Positions 7,035 to 8,884 of a stretch of 8,884 bases of DNA are shown piece after piece; position 1 is the first letter of the stretch, and each line of letters starts with the position of its first letter. The notes under the pieces were generated by a model, which saw nothing but the letters and a program-made list of their open reading frames with translations, did not search any database and was not told the DNA's origin. Made by a program: the position numbers and the translations under genes. Origin of the DNA: Bacteroidota bacterium (GTDB taxonomy: Bacteria > Bacteroidota > Bacteroidia > Chitinophagales > Chitinophagaceae). The DNA is taken from NCBI GenBank assembly GCA_023396345.1, contig JAEWWO010000235.1, positions 1-8,884 on the forward strand, written 5' to 3'.

Positions 7035-7065
7035 CAAAGTTGCAAAAAAGTTTTTATCCCCCAAA
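7035..7065 (-). promoter_or_regulatory. possible distal promoter of the L,D-transpeptidase gene
   Basis: On the minus strand a TTTG (7065-7062) is followed after 19 bases by CAACTTTG (7042-7035), one mismatch from TAnnTTTG. The spacing is that of Bacteroidota promoters. Transcription would give a leader of about 150 bases containing the inverted repeat at 6972-7008. The sequence TTGCAAAGTTGCAAA here is also a short direct repeat, so chance is possible. Confidence 0.4.
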
Positions 7066-7117
7066 CATTTTAACACTATTCAATGCCGAACGTTAATCGT
7101 AACTCGTTGAAGTTGTT

Positions 7118-7141
7118 AAAAAAACAAGAGATTTTTCTCCT
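7118..7141 (-). terminator. Rho-independent terminator of the SDR gene
   Basis: Starting 8 bases after the SDR stop, the minus strand reads AGGAGA, an AAAA loop, TCTCTT, then G and seven T. The six-pair stem has one G-T pair and is directly followed by the T-tract, a compact but canonical intrinsic terminator. It separates the SDR gene from the L,D-transpeptidase gene. Confidence 0.7.
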
Positions 7142-7148
7142 TAATTTA

Positions 7149-8156
7149 TTATTTCAACTGATATTTTTCTTTCAGTTCTCCGGCAATTCTCTCAATTGTT
7201 TCAGACAAAGGAGTAAATGTAAAATCAGGAAGTGCTTTCAGTATTTTAGAATTATCATAAAATACAGTGGTCTGGGCAGATCTTGCGGTTTCTTTGGTGA
7301 GCAATGATTTTTTACCTTTTAGTTTAGCAGATAAGTAAGACAGTCGCCAGACAATCTCCGACATGAGCGGTGTAGCTTTTTTTGACGGTACTTTTTTGCC
7401 AAAAGCATTTGCCATTAACGTAAACAATTCTTTAAAAGAAATATTTTCGCTGTTGAGTATAAATTTTTCTCCCGAAATATCAGACTCCATCATTTGCACC
7501 ATTGCTTCTGCAACATCGTGTACATCTACATATCCGTGTATACCTTCTGTGTAATAAGGAAATTCTTCGTACACATTTTTAAACAATTGTGTAGATCCTG
7601 AAGTCCAGTCGGATGCACCAAGAATAATAGAGGGATTCACTGCCACTATATCCAGCCCTTCTGCAAACCCGCGCCAGGTCTCCATTTCAGCAAGATATTT
7701 TGTTTTCCCGTAAAATGAACCTTTGCCCGCATATACATTTTTCTCCGTTACGGTTTCTCCAGCAACCGGCTCTCCCAAAGCTGCAACAGAGCTTACATAT
7801 ACAAGTTTTTTTACACCGGCATCAATACACGCATTCACCACATTTGCTGTGCCATCTACATTAATGCGGTATATCTCTTCCTGCTGCTCTTTATGAAAAG
7901 AAACAATAGCAGCACAATGATATACTTTTTCAACTCCCTGCATTACCTCTTCCAGCAGAGCAACATCAAGAATATCGCAGGCTACACCTTTTGCTCCTTC
8001 TACATCCGCACCGCTTCTACTTAGTGCAATTACATTTTTCGATGCCCCGATTCTGCGAATAAGATGCTTACCAACCAGTCCGGTTGCTCCTGTTACTAAT
8101 ATTTTTCCGCTATTGTTGATTGTATATTTTTTAATTAATCGATGGCAAAAATACAT
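7149..8156 (-). CDS. NAD(P)-dependent epimerase/reductase, extended SDR family
   Basis: A 335-residue cytosolic oxidoreductase with an N-terminal Rossmann fold. KILVTGATGLVGKHLIRRI (residues 18-36) contains the TGxxGxxG dinucleotide loop. CDILD (60-64) is the adenine-side acidic region, YHCAAIVSF (79-87) is typical of extended SDRs, S122/S123 lies in VYVSSVAALG, and the catalytic YxxxK is Y149-K153 (FYGKTKYLAE). VAVNPSIILGASD (171-183) and GYVDVHDVAEAMV (208-220) fit the dihydroflavonol-4-reductase-like/NAD-epimerase subgroup found singly in Bacteroidota. The substrate is unknown; sugar nucleotide, sterol-like or aldehyde substrates cannot be told apart. The start is doubtful: the ATG at 8156 is the only NTG codon ahead of the Rossmann motif, yet a good promoter (8146-8175) overlaps it. 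The first ten or so residues (MYFCHRLIKK) look unlike the family, which normally begins just before KILVTG. Confidence 0.88.
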   Translation of the reverse strand: MYFCHRLIKKYTINNSGKILVTGATGLVGKHLIRRIGASKNVIALSRSGADVEGAKGVACDILDVALLEEVMQGVEKVYHCAAIVSFHKEQQEEIYRINVDGTANVVNACIDAGVKKLVYVSSVAALGEPVAGETVTEKNVYAGKGSFYGKTKYLAEMETWRGFAEGLDIVAVNPSIILGASDWTSGSTQLFKNVYEEFPYYTEGIHGYVDVHDVAEAMVQMMESDISGEKFILNSENISFKELFTLMANAFGKKVPSKKATPLMSEIVWRLSYLSAKLKGKKSLLTKETARSAQTTVFYDNSKILKALPDFTFTPLSETIERIAGELKEKYQLK

Positions 8157-8175
8157 TGTTATTCAGTAAAACAAA
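8146..8175 (-). promoter_or_regulatory. promoter overlapping the apparent SDR start codon
   Basis: On the minus strand TTTG (8175-8172) and TATTTTTG (8153-8146) are 18 bases apart, the best -33/-7 pair in the window. The -7 octamer is identical to the proximal one of the L,D-transpeptidase gene. It begins immediately after the apparent ATG (8156-8154), so transcripts from it would not contain that ATG. Confidence 0.5.
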
Positions 8176-8227
8176 TTCATTTTAGCTAAATTATCTCTCG
8201 TTGAACTATTCTTCTAAAATAATTTAT

Positions 8228-8235
8228 TAATTTTA
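8228..8235 (+). promoter_or_regulatory. -7-like element of the MerR gene, leaderless spacing
   Basis: TAATTTTA is one base off TAnnTTTG and ends 4 bases before the ATG at 8240, the same distance as in purC. A TTG at 8201-8203 is 24 bases away, longer than usual. The surrounding DNA is very AT-rich, so this is tentative. Confidence 0.35.
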
Positions 8236-8239
8236 CTCA

Positions 8240-8884
8240 ATGACACAACAGTTATCTCTTTTTGATTTAGGAGAACCCGTAAAGCCGGAACCTAAAAAGA
8301 AATCGGGCGGCAAAGCAGTAAAAGCAGAAACTATTTCTGAAAACAGCAAAACGGAAGAAACTATTGCTGAACCTGCTGTGCAGCCGGAAGAGAAAGCTAT
8401 TGAGCCAATGGAATTTTTCTTTTTTGTGGCCAATGATATCCTTCCTGAAATAAAAGAAGAAATCACTGAAACAATAACTATCGTTGAAACTGTTGATATC
8501 ATTAATGAAGAAGAGATTAGTGAAGAAGAAATATTTGAAGAAGAAGAGTATACTGATGATAGTATAGAAGAAGAAAGTCCTTCCACTTCAGCAGAGCCTA
8601 CAGTTTACGAGCCGGATGAAAAAATAACCATCGTAAGAAAACGCGGAAGAAAATCTTTTAAAGAAATTGATGCGGAGGTAGATCTCATCAGTATTCCGGA
8701 CGATGAAGAACTGTTTAAAAAACAATATTACTCTATCACCGAAGTGGCAAAATGGTTCAGAGTAAACAATTCTCTTTTGCGTTTCTGGGAAAATGAGTTT
8801 CCGATTCTAAAACCACGAAAAAACAAAAAAGGCGACCGCATGTTTCGTCCGGAAGATGTAAAAAATCTTCAGGTGATTTATTAC
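8240..8884 (+). CDS. MerR-family transcriptional regulator, N-terminal part (runs off the window)
   Basis: The frame is open from ATG 8240 to the window edge (215 codons, no stop), so the C-terminus is missing. Residues about 162-215 are a MerR winged helix-turn-helix: YYSITEVAKWFRVNNSLLRFW, then ENEFPILKP, KNKKGDRMFRPEDVKNLQ, the pattern of the Bacteroidota MerR group whose DNA-binding domain lies after a long N-terminal region. Most MerR proteins start directly with this helix. Here 160 residues precede it: a short start MTQQLSLFDLGEP, a low-complexity, strongly acidic region (about 30-128, runs of E such as EEEISEEEIFEEEEY at 90-104), and a basic RKRGRKSFKEID (133-144) resembling an AT-hook. 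QLSLF (4-8) equals the canonical sliding-clamp-binding motif. Binding targets and effector are unknown; the effector-binding or dimerisation part is outside the window. It is divergent from the SDR gene, 83 bases apart, and could regulate it. Confidence 0.88.
   Translation, partial: MTQQLSLFDLGEPVKPEPKKKSGGKAVKAETISENSKTEETIAEPAVQPEEKAIEPMEFFFFVANDILPEIKEEITETITIVETVDIINEEEISEEEIFEEEEYTDDSIEEESPSTSAEPTVYEPDEKITIVRKRGRKSFKEIDAEVDLISIPDDEELFKKQYYSITEVAKWFRVNNSLLRFWENEFPILKPRKNKKGDRMFRPEDVKNLQVIYY

Noticed and set aside
7083..7307. 74-codon plus-strand frame overlapping the SDR 3' end
   Set aside because: It runs through the SDR terminator and into conserved SDR coding sequence, and its product shows no recognisable features.
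8233..8586. 117-codon minus-strand frame with a serine-rich product
   Set aside because: It is the mirror of the GAA/GAG-rich acidic tract of the MerR gene, whose reverse complement reads as serine codons. No promoter or family match was found.

Overview
The window looks like ordinary chromosome from a member of the Bacteroidota, probably the Chitinophagales/Sphingobacteriales side, although the exact family is an inference. The grounds are low G+C, promoters of the Bacteroidota type (-7 element TAnnTTTG, sometimes with TTTG 18-19 bases upstream), few purine-rich ribosome binding sites, and protein types typical of the phylum: a GH20 hexosaminidase with a PA14 tail, a YkuD_2-type L,D-transpeptidase, and a MerR regulator with a long acidic N-terminus. 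No phage, transposon, CRISPR, tRNA or rRNA signal was seen.

Layout. Bases 105-2044 (+) hold a small TPR protein, purC (SAICAR synthetase) and, 11 bases after purC, a gamma-carbonic-anhydrase-like hexapeptide protein carrying an N-terminal membrane anchor. recX (2058-2525, -) converges on that gene and is divergent from a secreted beta-N-acetylhexosaminidase (2615-4909, +). A GT4-type glycosyltransferase follows (4935-5924, +). Its frame is interrupted by a single in-frame TAA at 5325-5327 and is otherwise intact. A perfect 10-bp inverted repeat at 5959-5989 can terminate transcription from both sides. Then come, on the minus strand, an exported L,D-transpeptidase (6017-6874) and an extended-SDR NAD-dependent epimerase/reductase (7149-8156), which has its own Rho-independent terminator. 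The window ends inside a MerR-family regulator (8240 to the edge, +) that starts divergently from the SDR gene.

Functional picture. The genes are mostly housekeeping (purine synthesis, RecA modulation) or envelope and glycan related (hexosaminidase, glycosyltransferase, L,D-transpeptidase). Apart from the likely purC/gamma-CA operon they do not form an evident pathway, and I see no convincing new multi-gene system.

The points most worth a second look are: the single nonsense codon in the glycosyltransferase; the MerR protein, whose N-terminus carries a canonical beta-clamp-binding pentapeptide (QLSLF), then an acidic tract and an AT-hook-like RGR motif; the membrane-anchored gamma-CA next to purC; a good promoter lying over the apparent start codon of the SDR gene; and -7 boxes only 4-5 bases from start codons, which suggests leaderless mRNAs.
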